From Rhexocercosporidium sp. MPI-PUGE-AT-0058 (taxonomy: Eukaryota; Ascomycota; Leotiomycetes; Helotiales), in assembly GCA_020746875.1 (NCBI GenBank), contig JAGTJL010000014.1, positions 1,426,001 through 1,490,000 of the forward strand: a stretch of 64,000 nucleotides of DNA, written 5' to 3'. Shown here piece after piece: positions 46,780 to 58,536 of the stretch. Each line of letters starts with the position of its first letter. Positions within the stretch are counted from its first letter, which is position 1. The notes beneath the pieces were generated by a model that had not been told where the DNA came from, searched no databases, and was given only the letters and a program-made list of their open reading frames with translations. The translations under genes and the position numbers were made by a program.

Positions 46780-48630
46780 ATGTCTCCTCCGCCAAAGAAT
46801 GGTTGTGTCTTCTCCAGTCGAGGTACTTTCTCGACAAATAATATATTTCCGGACTCAGAGGCACCACTGACTGAGACTACCTCATCTATTCCCAAAATCT
46901 CTTCTATCATCAAAAACCCCAATGCTTGGGAAGACCTGTTCGCGGATCTAAAGTCAGCGAAGCAGTACCCGCACCGGTATGTCATTCCTCGCCCTGAGAT
47001 ACTCCGTGATCTGTGATTTAGGATCTGATCCTTTATTCTGATCCCACAACATGAAGAATTTCCACATACTGACCCATTGATCAGTGTCGATTTTACGAAA
47101 TTACCCAAAGAGGTCATGCTTATAATCCTCAAGTTCTTGGAAGATCATCCAGCCGCTTTGAACGCTTTTGCGACGTCGAACAGCGAAATATACGAGTTCG
47201 CCAACCCGTTGCTGTACCGCCACATCAAGATACAAGACCTTACGAGTGGCTACCTACTATTCTGCACGCTGGCGTTGAGTAAGAGACTGGCGTCTTTGAC
47301 GCTAAGTTTCAGTTCCGAGGTGCAGTGGGTGGACTGGAACCCACTGCTAGATTCTGAACCTGTGAGGGCGCATTGGAAGAGGGTGTTAGCGGGAGATTTG
47401 ATGAAGAAGATTGATGTATGTATGGACCGTGTTAATAGAGGGGGCAATTACCCTCCACAAGCGGATGCGAATAGGAGACATTGGGACGCGGACTCGACTT
47501 CGTTTTCTCCTGATCCAGACCGAGTAGCTCCACATCCGTTTTTGGCGGCAAACGCTTTCGAGGCTTGGGACGCCATAACGGCCTTCTCGATCCTCTGCTT
47601 GCCGAACTTGCAAGCCCTGAGCTTTCCTAGATGGTTCGAATCCTTCGATAGGGGGATGAGTAGGATTATGCACATTTATGCCCTAGTGACCGTGTTGGGG
47701 CGTAAACAGCGCGCGCAACGCAATGCTGGAGAAAAGGTTGATGGACCTTTGTTGAAATTACGCTCACTAGACCTCCTCCCTTCTTCTCCTGAAGGGTGGA
47801 GATATTTCCGAACCCGCTGGAAGCATACCGGTCTGCTGTGGACGGTGTCCTGTTTTACGGGCTTTGCAAGTATTAAAGAGATGAGGATTCTTATGGATGA
47901 AAGGGTGAGGGTGCTCTCACCGCCGCCGCCTAATTTGCCTTCGACTTCTCCTTCCAATCCCAATTCCAATTCGACTTCTACCCAGCCTATACATCCGGAC
48001 AATGTAGCGCACACTTTCTTCCACAGCGTCATCCGCCTCGAGAAGTTGGTGCTGGTAGCGCGCTGGAAGGAATTCCCTGGCGTGCAGAACTTCCTGGGGA
48101 AGATCGTCGAGGGTTTAGCGAAGGGGAGTTTGAAGTCTTTCAGGCTACGCTGGCTGGACGAGAACATGTACTCGTCTCTTTCCCCCGGGGGCTGGCACCC
48201 ACCGCTTTTGGCGCTGGGGATTAGACAGCGGATCTTACTGCCGTCTGAGATCGGATGGACGTTAAGAGGTGTGGGTGGTTCGTTGGAGGAGCTGGCGTTG
48301 CCGTCACATGCGAGGATTGGAATGCCGCAATTCTTACCTTTTGGTCCGCTGAATGCGTTTCCGAAATTGAGAGTGTTGGAGGGGACCTTGGAGATGTTAA
48401 TTGGGCGGCAGGATACAGGGAGCTTGAATGGGGGCAGTGAGTCGGAGTGGGATTTCACTCGGCCATCTAGTAGGGAGTGGGTTTTGAGGTGGGCAGCTAG
48501 TATTCCAAGAGGGCTGATATGGTTGGAGGTCTTTACCCAGCCTCATTTACTGGATGGCCTGGTAGGGATCTTGGCAGGCAGGACGAGGTGGAATCTGGAG
48601 ACACGGCGATGTGGAGGTTTTGCGGGTTGA
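46780..48630 (+). CDS. F-box protein
   Basis: Exons 46780-46976 and 47085-48630 give 580 residues. The F-box lies just after the splice, near residue 68: FTKLPKEVMLIILKFLEDHP, then FATSNSEIYEFANPLLYRHI. The rest is a long fungal-type region with leucine-patterned segments (LRSLDLLPSSPEGWRYF, LEKLVLVARWKEFPG, LEELALPSHARIG) that probably make irregular leucine-rich repeats. F-box proteins bind Skp1 and bring targets to SCF ubiquitin ligases. The substrate is unknown; this family is large and fast-evolving in filamentous fungi. It is followed after 150 bases by a decayed relative. Confidence 0.85.
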
Positions 48631-48776
48631 TAGCGTAGAACGCTGAAGTGTTGAGAATCTGGTTGCGGCTCTCGGTTTTGTGGGGGCGTTTGTTCATTGT
48701 TGATACTTGGCTCGCTTAGCTGAGGTGGATGAAGTTGACAGAACATGTGTTAAGTCTTCCAGCCCTTTAGCCGGCA

Positions 48777-49211
48777 ATGCTATCCTATCTATCCCTCCTG
48801 AGTCCGGATATCACTTCAGATAGGCTGAAGATGTTCCTGTCCTCATTTTCTCGTTTAAAACGCCTTGAGTATATTCACAAAGAATTGATTCCCTGTTTTC
48901 ATGAACAGGAACGTATGAATCCAGAAGGTCTTTGTCCCGCAGGTTTCAGTAGCGGATTTAAGAATCTTGAAGGCTCAATAGAGGAGCTGTTTATCACTTG
49001 CAGCAACTACCAGCTCAGCATGCGGCCATATGAGCCTCTTGAGTCTCTGCATACCTTCAAAGCTCTTCGGAGCCTCGAATCCACTGAATGTATCCGGTTG
49101 GGCGGGGAAAAGGCCACCTACACATGTCATGGATGCAGCTGATGGATTTAACGCTGACAACCAGAGGACTAGCAGAATCCATTAAGAAGCTAACGCCTTC
49201 TCTGGAGTGAC
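48777..49211 (+). pseudogene. Fragment of an F-box/LRR-type gene
   Basis: An open frame from 48777 (121 codons) reads like the C-terminal part of fungal F-box proteins: DRLKMFLSSFSRLKRLEYIH, then LEGSIEELFIT, then PYEPLESLHTFKALRSLES. The frame is then lost, and in another frame AESIKKLTPSLE followed by TGA at 49211 continues the family pattern. No F-box is seen upstream and the neighbouring full-length gene is not similar at DNA level by eye. I take it as a decayed, frameshifted remnant. Confidence 0.55.
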
Positions 49212-50132
49212 TTGCAATCTTGAACTGCAGAACTAATATATTTGAGTAAGCCAGACGATGCCACTCCATGCATGCCCCACAGAATTTTGCTCTCAGCAAC
49301 TATTTCTGGCGGATTCAGAAACTTGCCCACTTAATTTTCTAGCTGGCTTGATTATTTGTTGAAGGGGTAGAGGTGATAAGATGTGGCCCTCCGGGCAACA
49401 TTTTCAATGAAGAAGACTCAGATGAGGAGGACCAAGCGAGGCATTCTGGGGAAGTTGTTGTATGCAGGAAATTATGGGAGAGTGACGATGGTGTTGTATT
49501 GATATATCAGATTCATACGATATGCCGGGTCCTACTTTTGCAAGGCTGATGTATAGAAATGAGGAAGGGTCCTGAAGCTTTCAAAGACTACTGTCACAAA
49601 TTCTCAATGGCTCAAGCGATTCGAGTACTTCAATATTAGCTCGTACTTGCAGATTACCATCCGTGGTCGTTTTCTCTCTAGGTGAATCAGATATGAGTCA
49701 AGCTTTGGACTCTCAAATCCTAGGAGATACAATGCCATTGGTCTGTACTCGCTGCCCCAGTGAGTGACTTCAATTGTATGCTGAGTGTCTCGGTGTCTCG
49801 GTCACTGCGAGACTAAATTTTTGAGATGGATGCAGATTCGATATCATCGAGCATAGCATTCGCAATTAAACTGAAACATTTTAAAAGCTTTAGCATTCGT
49901 TGATCTTCAAAGGTCGCTTCAAAAAAACAAAAAGAAAAAGTCTATGTTTTGATCGTCTCGGTAGAGAATACACTTACCCCCTGTCCAGCCCCTGGAATCA
50001 CGGAAGTCCAGACGCGCTCGCTTCGACTTCCCCTTTCAGAAATCGCGACCTCGAAAGTTAGTTCGGCCAGATCATCCAGATAATCTTCAGGAGCGCTGCA
50101 TCAACCGCGATTGTTAACCACCACCACACACC
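49212..50132. other. Non-coding stretch before the p24 gene
   Basis: May contain further degraded remains of the F-box relative in its first part and the p24 promoter in its last part. No supported coding frame. Confidence 0.45.
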
Positions 50133-50951
50133 ATGAAGTTCTCGATACTTGCGTCTGGTCTCCTGGCCTGCCTATCGCCTCTGGTGTCTGCGACCGCCCT
50201 CACATACAAACTCGGTGCGAACGAGAAGGCGTGCTTCTTCTCCAACATCGAGAACAAAGGCGCGAAGATTGCGTTTTACTTCGCTGTACGCTATACCATA
50301 TCCGCAGATTCTGTTTACGCTGGGCTAATTGGTGGAAATGTATAGGTCCAAGCAGGAGGATCCTTCGATGTTGATTACGAGGTCCTGGGGCCATTCCACA
50401 ATGTCATCCTCGATGGGCAGAAGGAGAGACAGGGAGATTTCGTCTTCACAGCGACTGAGACTGGAGAATACAGCTTCTGCTTCAATAACCAGATGAGCAC
50501 ATTCGCTGAGAAATTTGTCGACTTCGAAATCGCTGTACGTACTACCGTGGCAGCGCCCTGAGCTCTCAGAGTAGCAATGCTGACCCTTGAATGAATCAGG
50601 TCGAGAACGAACAACGCGCATCATTACCTGCGAAGCAAGGCACATCGCCCGAACAAACATCCGCCCTGGAGGAGTCCATCTTCAAGCTCTCGGGCCAACT
50701 CTCAACAATCACAAGGAATCAGAAGTACTTCCGTACTAGAGAGAACCGCAACTTCAGCACAGTCCGGAGCACCGAGAGAAGGATATTCAACTTCAGCGTT
50801 ATTGAGAGCTTGATGATGGTCTGCATGGCTGGATTACAGGTCTTCATTGTTCGGTTCTTCTTCCAGGTATGTTCACTCTCTGGCTGGGTTCTGACTTCAG
50901 GGAACATGATGCTAATCCGTTTCACAGGGTGCGAGAAAAGGTTACGTGTAA
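50133..50951 (+). CDS. p24 family cargo receptor (Erp2/3/4-like, EMP24/GP25L)
   Basis: Exons 50133-50285, 50346-50534, 50600-50866 and 50928-50951 give 210 residues; all introns are phase 0. The signal peptide is MKFSILASGLLACLSPLVSA. The GOLD domain has LGANEKACFFSNIENKGAKI and TGEYSFCFNNQMSTF, whose two Cys form the usual disulfide. A coiled-coil segment (SALEESIFKLSGQLSTITRN, FRTRENRNFSTV) leads to one membrane helix (VIESLMMVCMAGLQVFIVRF) and a short cytosolic tail, FFQGARKGYV. The FF pair is a COPII-binding signal. p24 proteins cycle between ER and Golgi as oligomers and load cargo such as GPI-anchored proteins. The last exon is only 24 bases. Confidence 0.92.
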
Positions 50952-51348
50952 ATTACTGGGGATTGGAAAGGGCATGCATTCTGGAGCGACTGGGCGACTG
51001 GGCAACTGGCGTGGGAACGTCTGGGTTGTGTACTTTTACACGGAGGTGCATAAGATCACAGGAATAAATTCATAATTTCCCTTCAAAACCCACGTTGAAG
51101 TATCTCTGCATTTTGTGTGCCATGACATTAAATATTATACTCCCTGTAAATGAATTTAGCCCGTCACACAGTCCTTAAATCAACGCTGATTTGCGCAATA
51201 TCAATCTTGGTGGTGGTTGTATTGATATCGCGCTAAGCCGCATTTGTCTAGCGTCCTGACGAATTGAGGTCAACCGTGATTTTGAGCCTCGATGAGGCTT
51301 CTCTCGAAATATCCATACAATCCTTCCAACAACTTCTGCGCCTTCAAC
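50952..51348. promoter_or_regulatory. Gap between p24 gene and PRP45
   Basis: Just under 400 bases; 3' flank of the p24 gene and promoter/leader of PRP45. No feature seen. Confidence 0.4.
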
Positions 51349-53185
51349 ATGACCTCGATAGCAGCATCTCTCGCACGGGCGCTGCCTACACCGAAATATA
51401 CGGGCGAGGAGGAAGAGATTCCACAACACGCGCAACAAAGAGGTACACGGATTGTGGGAGCAGGAACCCTCGATGACACTCAAATCGTGTTGAAGGTTAG
51501 TAGCCATGGTCAAGAGCAGCAGATGGACTGTACTAATAGTGGATGGCAGAGATCTGGTCCTCCACCCTACGGAAAGCGAGCAGGATGGAGACCGCGCGGA
51601 CAAGAGGACTTTGGAGATGGAGGAGCCTTCCCCGAAATTCCAGTCGCGCAATACCCTCTGGACATGGGCCGAAAAGCAGGATCTGCCAGTAATGCGCTCG
51701 CTCTCCAAGTGGATGCCGAGGGGAAGGTCAAATACGATGCTATTGCGCGCCAAGGACACAACGACAAGCGGATAGTTCATGCATCATTCAAGGATCTGAT
51801 CCCTCTTCGACAACGTGCTGATGCTGGAGATATCAATCTGGACCGACCAAGCGAAGAGGAAGTTGCTGAGTCGACACAGAGAACGAAAGATGCGCTTGCG
51901 AAGCTGGTTATGGGGGCTGTGGCGGCACAGAAGCCAAAGAATGTTAATGTTGGTTCGAGAAAGGATCCCACTTTCGTTCGTTATACCCCTGCGAATCAGA
52001 TGGGGGACAATACACGGAAGAATGACCGTATCATGAAGATTGTGGAGAGACAGCAAGATCCTATGGAGCCACCAAAATTCAAGCACAAGAAGATCCCTAG
52101 AGGCCCGCCCAGTCCTCCACCACCAGTTATGCATTCACCACCTCGAAAACTCACGGCAGAAGATCAGGAAGCTTGGAAGATACCACCCCCTGTTTCGAAC
52201 TGGAAGAATCCAAAGGGTTATACTGTTCCGTTGGACAAGAGATTGGCTGCAGATGGGAGAGGATTACAAGATGTTACTATTAACGACAAGTTCGCACAGT
52301 TTGCGGAAGCCCTTTTCACAGCCGATAGACATGCAAGGGAGGAAGTAAAGCAGAGAGCACTCATGCAACAAAGATTAGCCGAGAAGGAGAAAGCCCAGAA
52401 GGAAGACCATCTTCGAATGCTTGCACAAAAAGCACGAGAGGAGAGAGCTGGAGTTGGTTCGGGAAGACGAAATTCGAGAGCATCGAGGTCGCGGTCTGGA
52501 AGCTACAGTGACTCAGGATCCTCTCGTTCTGGAAGCGATGATGAGGAAGTCAGGGAAAGAGAGAAGGCTCGTGCGGAGAAGCGCAGAGAGGAAGAGAGAA
52601 AATTGAGACAGTCGAGGATGGGTGCTGAGAGAAGGGTACAAATGATGGCTCGAGAGCAAAACCGAGATATTTCGGAAAAGGTTGCCTTAGGTCTCGCGAA
52701 GCCTACGCAATCTTCGGAAGGAATGTTCGATTCCCGCCTGTTCAACAGAACGAGTGGATTTGACACAGGTTTCAACGAGGATCAGGCGTATGACAAACCA
52801 TTGTTCGCCGCTCAAGATGCCATCACAAGCATTTATCGGCCCCGCCAAAATATGGAAGATGACGACGATGATGCTGCCGAGGCTGAGATGGGCAAGATTC
52901 AGCGAAGCAATAGGTTCGGGGAGGCACTTGGAAAGGGAACCTTCAAGGGATCTGGAGATGTTGAGGTGAGTTCCAACTCGAGGTTTTGTATTTGGAACTA
53001 GTACTAATCGTGTGATGCAGGCGAGAGAAGGACCTGTGCAATTCGAAAAGGATACGGGAGATGTGTTCAATGTCGATGATTTCTTGAGCAAAGTTGGCGA
53101 GAGCTCCGGGAAGCGACAGTATGGATTGCAGGAGGATGAGGACCGGGTAGCCAAAAGAGCTCGAGTCGAGGAGGACGATGATTAG
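51349..53185 (+). CDS. PRP45: Pre-mRNA-processing protein 45 (SNW1/SKIP)
   Basis: Exons 51349-51495, 51550-52965 and 53021-53185 give 575 residues. The start MTSIAASLARALPTPKYTGE is the usual one; the frame is open 19 codons further upstream. The SNW domain is clear: PPPYGKRAGWRPRGQEDFGD, FPEIPVAQYPLDMG, SNALALQVDAEGKVKYDAIA, YTPANQMGDN, and the SNWKNPKGYTVPLDKRLAAD block that names the family. Charged, RS-like and coiled regions follow. SNW1/Prp45 is a scaffold of the activated spliceosome (NineTeen-related) and is needed for the second splicing step. The 54-base intron 51496-51549 contains no stop and keeps frame. It is recognised as an intron because its product would interrupt the conserved block. 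Confidence 0.93.
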
Positions 53186-53653
53186 GATCGTTGTGTATGC
53201 TGACTGGCGTTTGTATAATAGGCGGCTAGCGTTCAGTTTATTCGATGGAATACCAGGCCTTTAGCATTTCCTGGTATCAGACGCCAGTTTTAGAAATGCG
53301 AATGTGGAAGCCTGTGTGTATATTGATGCCTCAAACTGACGCGTAATTCACTTCCACAACAAAATGAAGCCCTTTGATGAGGAAATGACCCTATTGTTCT
53401 GCCTAGATGTCTGTTACATTCTTGGCTTTGCTGATCCTGCTTAAATTCAGTACGGAATAGATCGATGTCGACATCCGCTTGACGGCCCGAACTCCCTGAG
53501 GCACGGTGGCTCGAAGAGCGTGTTGAACCTCCCCTCTTGGCAAACCCAGGCAGCCACAAGAATGTAGCTTTATTAGGGACAATTCCACGTTCGAACAACA
53601 GTCAATGAGTTTGCACATCTTGCACATCCCCTAAGCGACTTCGGTAGTACATC
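53186..53653. other. Gap before the ABC transporter gene
   Basis: About 470 bases, no domain in any frame; 3' flank of PRP45 and promoter of the ABC transporter. Confidence 0.4.
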
Positions 53654-56600
53654 ATGAATAGACACGGGGGCTTTGTACCTCTCGAATCAAGAGTGGTCAA
53701 TTCAACCCACTTCGACAACAACTTCGGTCCGTTCTTGGCCATCCCTGGGAAAGAGACATTCGACTTCACGCTTCTTTTTGAAGAAACTATCCTATCAATT
53801 GGTCCATCATCTTTATTCCTATTATTGATTCCGCCGAGAATTTGGCGTTTGTGGAAGACGCCTCGTAAAGTAACTGGCTCTTACCTTCAGACAACCAAAC
53901 TGGTAAGAAAAAAATCCCTCCCTACCTGTTGGTGAAGACATGCTAAGTAACATCAGACCCTCCTCGCTATCTTCAGTATTCTCCAAATCGCCAATGTCGT
54001 CGAGGTTTCTCAGTCCTCGCTTCGCACTCGTGCATCGCTTGCAGCTGCTCTACTTGCTCTCACTGCATCAGTCGGTCTGTGTCTCCTGTCCAATATTGAG
54101 CACACTAAGAACATCCGACCAAGTTCCATCGTCAACGCCTATCTTCTCTTAACGCTTCCTTTCGATGCTGCTCAAGTCCGGACCAGATGGCTACGCGGAG
54201 ACAACTTAGCTGGGAATGGCGTTGCTTCTGCTGTTTTAGCGGTCAAGCTCTCGCTTCTCATTTCCGAAGCAATTGAGAAGAGAGGATTGCTGCTTACACC
54301 TTATTCTAGCCCTTCCCCCGAGGCTACGAGTGGATTGTATTCGATAGGGTTCTTCTGGTGGTTGAATCCGCTCTTCCGAATAGGATTTAGTAATGTTGTC
54401 AATGATAGCGATCTCTTTTCGGCTGATGAGGATCTCCTCTCAAAATCCCTCGCGTCTAAGTTTGGCAGACATTGGGCGAACCGCAAGTTCTCCATCTACT
54501 AATTTCTTCAATATCTGCGATACTGATCTAGCTATAGGAAGCAAATATCCTCAGAAACACACTCTGGTCTGGGTTGTGCTCCGTACCATGTTGAAGCCTC
54601 TTGCTGCTTCTGTGCTACCTCGCCTAGCCCTCACATTCTTTCGATTTATGCAGCCACTTCTGATCCGCGAAATCATCGGGCTTGTAGGAGAGCCTGATTC
54701 AGAGTCAGCTGATAACCGAGGATGGGGCTTGACTGCTGCCGTTGGGCTGGTCTATCTTGGACTCGCTCTGACCGCAGGTGCCTATCAACACAAAGCAAAT
54801 CGTATGGCGACGATGGTCCGCGGCACGCTTGTCAATGCCGTATATGCGCAGACTCTAGACCTCTCGATCACTAGTCTTGATGAGTCTGCCGCTGTGACAC
54901 TGATGAGTTCGGATGTCGAGCGAATCTGCGAAGCCATCATTCCCATACATAACATGTGGTCAAGTCCGATCGAAATCGGTTTGGCAGTTTGGTTGCTATC
55001 ACGAGAAATCGGTATCTCTCTCCTAGGGCCTGTTTTTGTCACCGCTATAGCAATCTCAGGCCCATTTCTCATTTCTGGCCGCATGGGCAAAGCCCAGAAG
55101 ACATGGATGGAGAGAATCCAGTCCCGAATCGACACCACTGCCAAGATGCTAAACTCCATGAAAGGCATCAAGATGCTTGGCCTCAGCAGCAAAATATCCA
55201 GCATCGTCTCACAACTCAGACTCGACGAGATGACCAAGTCGCTTGCGATGAGGAAATTAATGGTTGTCATGATTACCTTTGGCAATGTGTCTGATATTTT
55301 GGCGCCTGGAGTGGCTTTTGCTATCTATGTTATTGTGGCTACCGTCAATGGACAGACTCTTGATGTCACTTCGGCTTTTACGGCACTTTCTCTGATTGCG
55401 TTGCTCGTTGCGCCTATTCGAGCCCTTGTATTTTCGGCCCCGCCGCTGATTGCAGCTGTCAGCTGTTTTGATCGGATTGAGACGTTTTTATCCTCGCCGA
55501 CTAAGAAAGATCATCGGTTGTTACTCCCGGAATCGCAAACCCGGGTCAGCAGCATAGGGAGGCTTTTACCGATTACTGGAAATACAGACACCGGATCTGA
55601 CATCGAGCTGGATGAGATTACTCCAGTCAAACCCTCGAACTCCTCCTCAGCTACCATCAGTGTCAGGAACTTGACACTTGCCTGGTCTGAACTTGAAGCA
55701 GATAGCCCAGTCATCAACAATGTGACTTTCGAGATCCATCCTGGACAGCTAACCATGATTGTTGGTCCTGTAGGGTGTGGAAAGTCTAGTCTTCTCCGAG
55801 GTCTGTTAGGAGAGACGCCGTCATCGAAGGGTAATGTTTACACCAACGAAGCATATGCTTCGTTTGTTGGCCAAGCTCCTTGGATACAGAACGCTACCAT
55901 ACGGGAAAACATCATTGGGGTTTCGGCGTTTGAACCAGAGTGGTATGCGAAGGTTGTACATGCGTGTGCCTTGGACTCGGATATTGAGATGCTCTCTGAG
56001 GGTGATGATACAATGGTCGGATCGGCCGGCACTGCGCTTTGTAAGTCTCACCTTATCATAATAACTTCTAACCGGAAGATTTACTGATTTATATGACAGC
56101 CGGAGGTCAGAGGCTACGACTGGTAAAATTTTCAAATCAATTGTGAGAGCTTTCGCTAACAAAATACATAGGCGTTGTCTCGGGCCGTCTACTCCAGAAA
56201 ACGAGTCTTAATCTTGGACGACGTCTTCAGCGGCCTCGACGCTACAAGTGAAGACCGCATATTTTCTCGTCTTCTTGGGAAAACAGGCCTCCTTCGTCAA
56301 CTCGGCACCGCTGTCATTCTAGTCACCCATGCCGCGCATCGTCTGTCATACGCTGACCACATCATCTCCCTCAACAGCCTCGGAGTAATTTCCGAGCAAG
56401 ACACCTTCCAGCAACTCATGGCCAGCGATGGATATGTCGCAAGTCTTGCCGCTCGACATACCACAGAATCAGAAGACGGGAGCGCAGAGGTACCAGCTCC
56501 TCCGAAACCACCAACGGATGATACCGCACGACAGAACGCCGCAGCTGATCTCAAGCGACCTGTGGGAAACTGGGCTGTTTACAAATATTATTTTGCCAGT

Positions 56601-58536
56601 GCCGGGTGGCGGAATGTTTGGGTCCTTGCTGGATTGACTGTTTGTAATGCTACTTTTGATCGGTTTCCTGGTAACTTGGTCTGAGTCGACATGTAGTTTT
56701 GTTTTACTGATATGGTTCAGATGTGTGGATTAAGTTCTGGACGAGCGCGGTTGCTGCTCATGGCAATTCCGTGAACAGTCTCTACCTGGGCATACTTCTC
56801 GGTGTGGAACTGCTGGCCCTTTGCACAATCATTATTCTGGTACGATTTCGATACATTCCCTGCGAGAATGACTAGACTTTCGGATAGCAACTAATCATGT
56901 TTCCCTCCAGGCTGCAATTCTTTTCATTGTAATGATACCCAACTCAGCAGTCTTCCTCCACGGAGAACTCCTCGAGACTGTCCAGAATGCTCCTCTCTCA
57001 TTCTTCACTTCTACAGATGTCGGACAAATCGTTAACAGGTAATTTTATTTTGTCAATGAGTTCCCAATATTAGTATCCTAACCGGGCTTAGGTTCAGTCA
57101 AGATTTGGCTGTCATCGATACCGAGCTCCCACTTGCAGCTCTCATACTATCCAACAACCTCGTTACTGCCACCATCCAAGCAGTCCTCATATGCGTCTCA
57201 ACCTCGTACTTCGCCGCTGCCCTCCCATTTGTCATGATAGTCGTCTACTTCATCCAAAAATTCTACCTCCGCACCTCTCGCCAACTCCGACTAATGGACC
57301 TTGAAGCAAAAGCTCCCCTCTACAGCAACTTTCTCGAGACTCTCAGCGGCCTAGTCACTATCCGAGCCTTTGGCTGGGAGAAATATATGGAGAAACGAAA
57401 TATGCGTCTTTTAGATGCATCTCAGCGACCCTTTTATTTACTATACTGTATTCAGAGATGGCTGTCACTTGTCGTGGATCTAATGGTGGCTGTGCTTGCT
57501 GTTCTCCTGGTTGCGTTGATTGTTCGGTTCCGGCATCGTATGGATACAGGATTTGTAGGAGTGGCCTTGATCAATATCATGTCTTTCAGTATGATTCTTG
57601 CTGTTGTTGTTCAGCACTGGACGATGATTGAGACTTCGGTCGGAGCCGTCTCGCGAATTCAGGTGTGTTCGGTTTCCTTAATGAATGGGCATACTTATCC
57701 ACTGTTTGGCTGTTTAGATTTCTGTGGCTGACATGGTTCTCGTTTTCTAGTCCTTCGTGGACAGCACCCGCTCGGAGAATCTCCCCCAAGAATGTCAAGA
57801 AGTATCGCCGGACTGGCCTTCAAAGGGAAGCATAGAACTTTCCGACGTCTCAGCCACTTATTCGCCAGGTCTCGACCCCGCTCTCCGACACATCAGCATC
57901 TCAATCCCCGCAGGCCAAAAGCTCGGGATCTGCGGGGCTTCTGGCTCAGGCAAATCTTCATTCGTAGCACTACTCTTCCACATGCTAAACATCCAGCACG
58001 GCTCGATCACAATTGACGACATCGACATCTCCCAAATCCCACGACAAACGCTCCGGGAACGATTGTTAGTGATACCACAAGAGCCCTTCTTCTTCAAAGG
58101 CACGATCAGACAGAATCTCGACCCTCTCGATTTAGCAAGCGAGTATGCAGTCGAAACTGTCCTCCAAAAGGTCGGACTGTGGACTATCGTCACGGAAGCC
58201 GGTGGCCTGGATGTCCCTATGGAGCCAGAAGATTTACTCTCCCACGGCCAACGCCAGCTCTTTTGCCTTGCGCGAGCTATGGTCCAATCCTCCAAGATTC
58301 TCATCATTGATGAAGCGACCGCGAGTGTTGATTTAGAAACGGATGAACTCATGCAAGGTATTATTTCTGAGCATTTCAAGGATTGTACGATCATTGCTGT
58401 TGCGCATAGACTGCAAACTATTAGAAATTATGATCAGATTGCGGTGTTTGGGAATGGGAGGATTGTGGAGTATGGGGAGCCGGATGTGTTACTTGCTGAT
58501 CAGGGCAGTAAGTTCAAGGCGCTGTGGGATTCTTAA
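53654..58536 (+). CDS. ABCC (MRP-type) full ABC transporter
   Basis: Nine exons: 53654-53902, 53957-54482, 54538-56040, 56100-56122, 56172-56670, 56721-56839, 56911-57038, 57092-57662 and 57751-58536, giving 1467 residues. Order: N-terminal TMD0-like helices, TMD1, NBD1, TMD2, NBD2. NBD1 has Walker A GPVGCGKSS, signature SGGQRLRLALSR and Walker B VLILDDVFSGLD; Asp stands where the catalytic Glu is expected, as usual in ABCC NBD1. NBD2 has Walker A GASGSGKSS, signature LSHGQRQLFCLARAM and Walker B ILIIDEATASVD. Such fungal ABCC pumps move drugs, metabolite conjugates or toxins across the plasma or vacuolar membrane. The second intron (54483-54537) has a GC donor (GCAAGT). Exon 4 is 23 bases and encodes most of the NBD1 signature. 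No biosynthetic gene adjoins it. Confidence 0.93.

Noticed and set aside
53654..58536. ABC transporter as part of a metabolite cluster
   Set aside because: Its neighbours are PRP45 and a carbonic anhydrase; no biosynthetic enzyme is near, so only a general pump can be claimed.
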